From positions 1 through 6,239 of the forward strand of contig JALXFQ010000183.1 in NCBI GenBank assembly GCA_027067235.1: 6,239 nucleotides of DNA, given 5' to 3'. A model generated the notes under the pieces. The model was not told the origin of the DNA. It worked only from the letters and a program-made list of their open reading frames with translations, and did not search any database. A program made the translations under genes and the position numbers. Below are positions 5,371 to 6,239 of the stretch, one piece after another (position 1 is the stretch's first letter; each line of letters opens with the position of its first letter). The stretch comes from Gammaproteobacteria bacterium (lineage in GTDB: Bacteria; Pseudomonadota; Gammaproteobacteria; QOAV01).

Positions 5371-6239
5371 ATGTCAACCCCGCCCTCAGCCGCGGTCCGC
5401 TATGTCGAAGTGACCGCTGACAACCACGGTCAGCGGCTGGACAATTTTCTCCTGTCCCGGCTGAAGGGGGCGCCGCGCAGTCTGGTGTACCGTATCGTGC
5501 GCAAAGGCGAGGTGCGCATCAACAAGAAGCGATGCAAGCCCGATACCCGGCTGAAAACCGGCGATAGGGTGAGGATTCCGCCGCTGCGTCTGGGGCCACG
5601 GCCGGCGACCGCGGCCGATCCGGAGAAATACCGCTGGCTGGAGCAGACCGTGCTGCATGAAGACGAGGCCGTAATGGTGCTCAACAAACCGGCGGGGATG
5701 GCTGTTCACAGCGGCAGCGGCGTCAATACCGGTATCATTGAGGCATTGCGTCTGATCCGGCCGGAGAGCGGCTTTCTGGAGCTGGCTCATCGGCTGGACC
5801 GGTACACGTCAGGTTGCCTGGTTCTGGCAAAAAGCCGCGTGGCGCTGCTGGCCCTGCAGAAACAGTTTTCTCAAGACAAGGGCGACAGGCTGAGCAAGCT
5901 TTACAGCGCCCTGATCAGGGGGCGGCTTGGGCAGGAACGCAAAGTGGATGTGCCCCTGAGCACGACCCGGCTGGACAACGGTGACCGCCGCACCCTGGTG
6001 GATGCCAGCGGCAAGCCGGCGCTGTCCCTGTTCAAACCACTCAGGCATTTTGGCGATGTGGCGACCCTGGTGGACATCGACTTGCGTACCGGGCGCAACC
6101 ATCAGGCGCGGGTGCATGCGCATAGCCTGGACCAGCCGGTGGCCGGTGATGACAAATATGGCGACTGGCCCTTTAACCGCATGATGAAATCACGCTATGG
6201 CTTGAAAAGGATTTTTTTGCACGCCGCCAGCATTCAATT
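5371..6239 (+). CDS. rluC: 23S rRNA pseudouridine synthase RluC, 3' end cut by the window
   Basis: RluC converts uridines 955, 2504 and 2580 of 23S rRNA to pseudouridine. The frame is open from the ATG at 5371 to the window edge (289 complete codons); E. coli RluC is 319 residues, so about 30 are missing. An S4 RNA-binding domain covers about 20-78 (QRLDNFLLSRLKG, then RKGEVRINKKR). The catalytic domain shows LNKPAGMAVHSGSG (104-117), HRLDRYTSG (140-148) with the catalytic aspartate D143, SKLYSALIRG (175-184), TGRNHQARVH (240-249), and a DDKYGD segment shared with E. coli RluC. Two motifs deviate from the usual HRLDRDTSG and TGRTHQIRVH, but the catalytic aspartate and TGR arginine are kept. 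The start aligns with E. coli RluC to within one residue; only a weak GAG (5358-5360) serves as ribosome-binding site. The S4 domain and divergent position next to rne favour RluC over RluA, RluD and other paralogues. Confidence 0.94.
   Translation, partial: MSTPPSAAVRYVEVTADNHGQRLDNFLLSRLKGAPRSLVYRIVRKGEVRINKKRCKPDTRLKTGDRVRIPPLRLGPRPATAADPEKYRWLEQTVLHEDEAVMVLNKPAGMAVHSGSGVNTGIIEALRLIRPESGFLELAHRLDRYTSGCLVLAKSRVALLALQKQFSQDKGDRLSKLYSALIRGRLGQERKVDVPLSTTRLDNGDRRTLVDASGKPALSLFKPLRHFGDVATLVDIDLRTGRNHQARVHAHSLDQPVAGDDKYGDWPFNRMMKSRYGLKRIFLHAASIQ

Noticed and set aside
5386..5790. A 134-codon minus-strand frame opposite rluC.
   Set aside because: It overlaps a clear RluC S4 and catalytic domain in the sense frame and shows no domain, ribosome-binding site or promoter of its own.

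Overview
The window comes from a bacterial chromosome, almost certainly a gammaproteobacterium of moderately high GC content. The RNase E, RluC, RlmD and CysM proteins all align residue by residue with their Escherichia coli and Pseudomonas counterparts as I remember them. The divergent rne/rluC pair is a classic gammaproteobacterial arrangement. I cannot assign a genus. There are no mobile elements, tRNA or rRNA genes, CRISPR arrays or other signs of recent transfer.

Layout. Positions 1-2143 (+) hold a tightly packed gene string: the 3' half of cysM (cysteine synthase B), rlmD (23S rRNA m5U1939 methyltransferase) and a small exported protein of unknown function whose ATG overlaps the rlmD stop codon. 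A 46-base gap separates this string from rne (RNase E), which lies on the minus strand at 2190-4733 and converges on it. A 637-base gene-free stretch (4734-5370) follows. It carries two divergent promoters, one for rne reading left and one for rluC reading right, and a predicted rne 5' leader of about 495 nt that is rich in inverted repeats. From 5371 to the right edge runs rluC (23S rRNA pseudouridine synthase), which is cut off by the window end about 30 codons before its expected stop.

Functional theme. Apart from cysM, the recognisable genes act on RNA: RlmD and RluC modify 23S rRNA, and RNase E processes rRNA and tRNA precursors and turns over mRNA. In E. coli the rne leader mediates autoregulation of RNase E. 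The long folded leader here suggests the same logic, and its ribosome-binding site lies in a region that can pair in two mutually exclusive ways.

Most of the window is ordinary core genome. The parts worth a second look are the rne leader, the lysine/alanine-rich histone H1-like tail of RNase E, the uncharacterised exported protein sitting where many relatives carry relA, and some non-consensus residues in otherwise conserved RluC motifs. I do not see an undescribed multi-gene system here.
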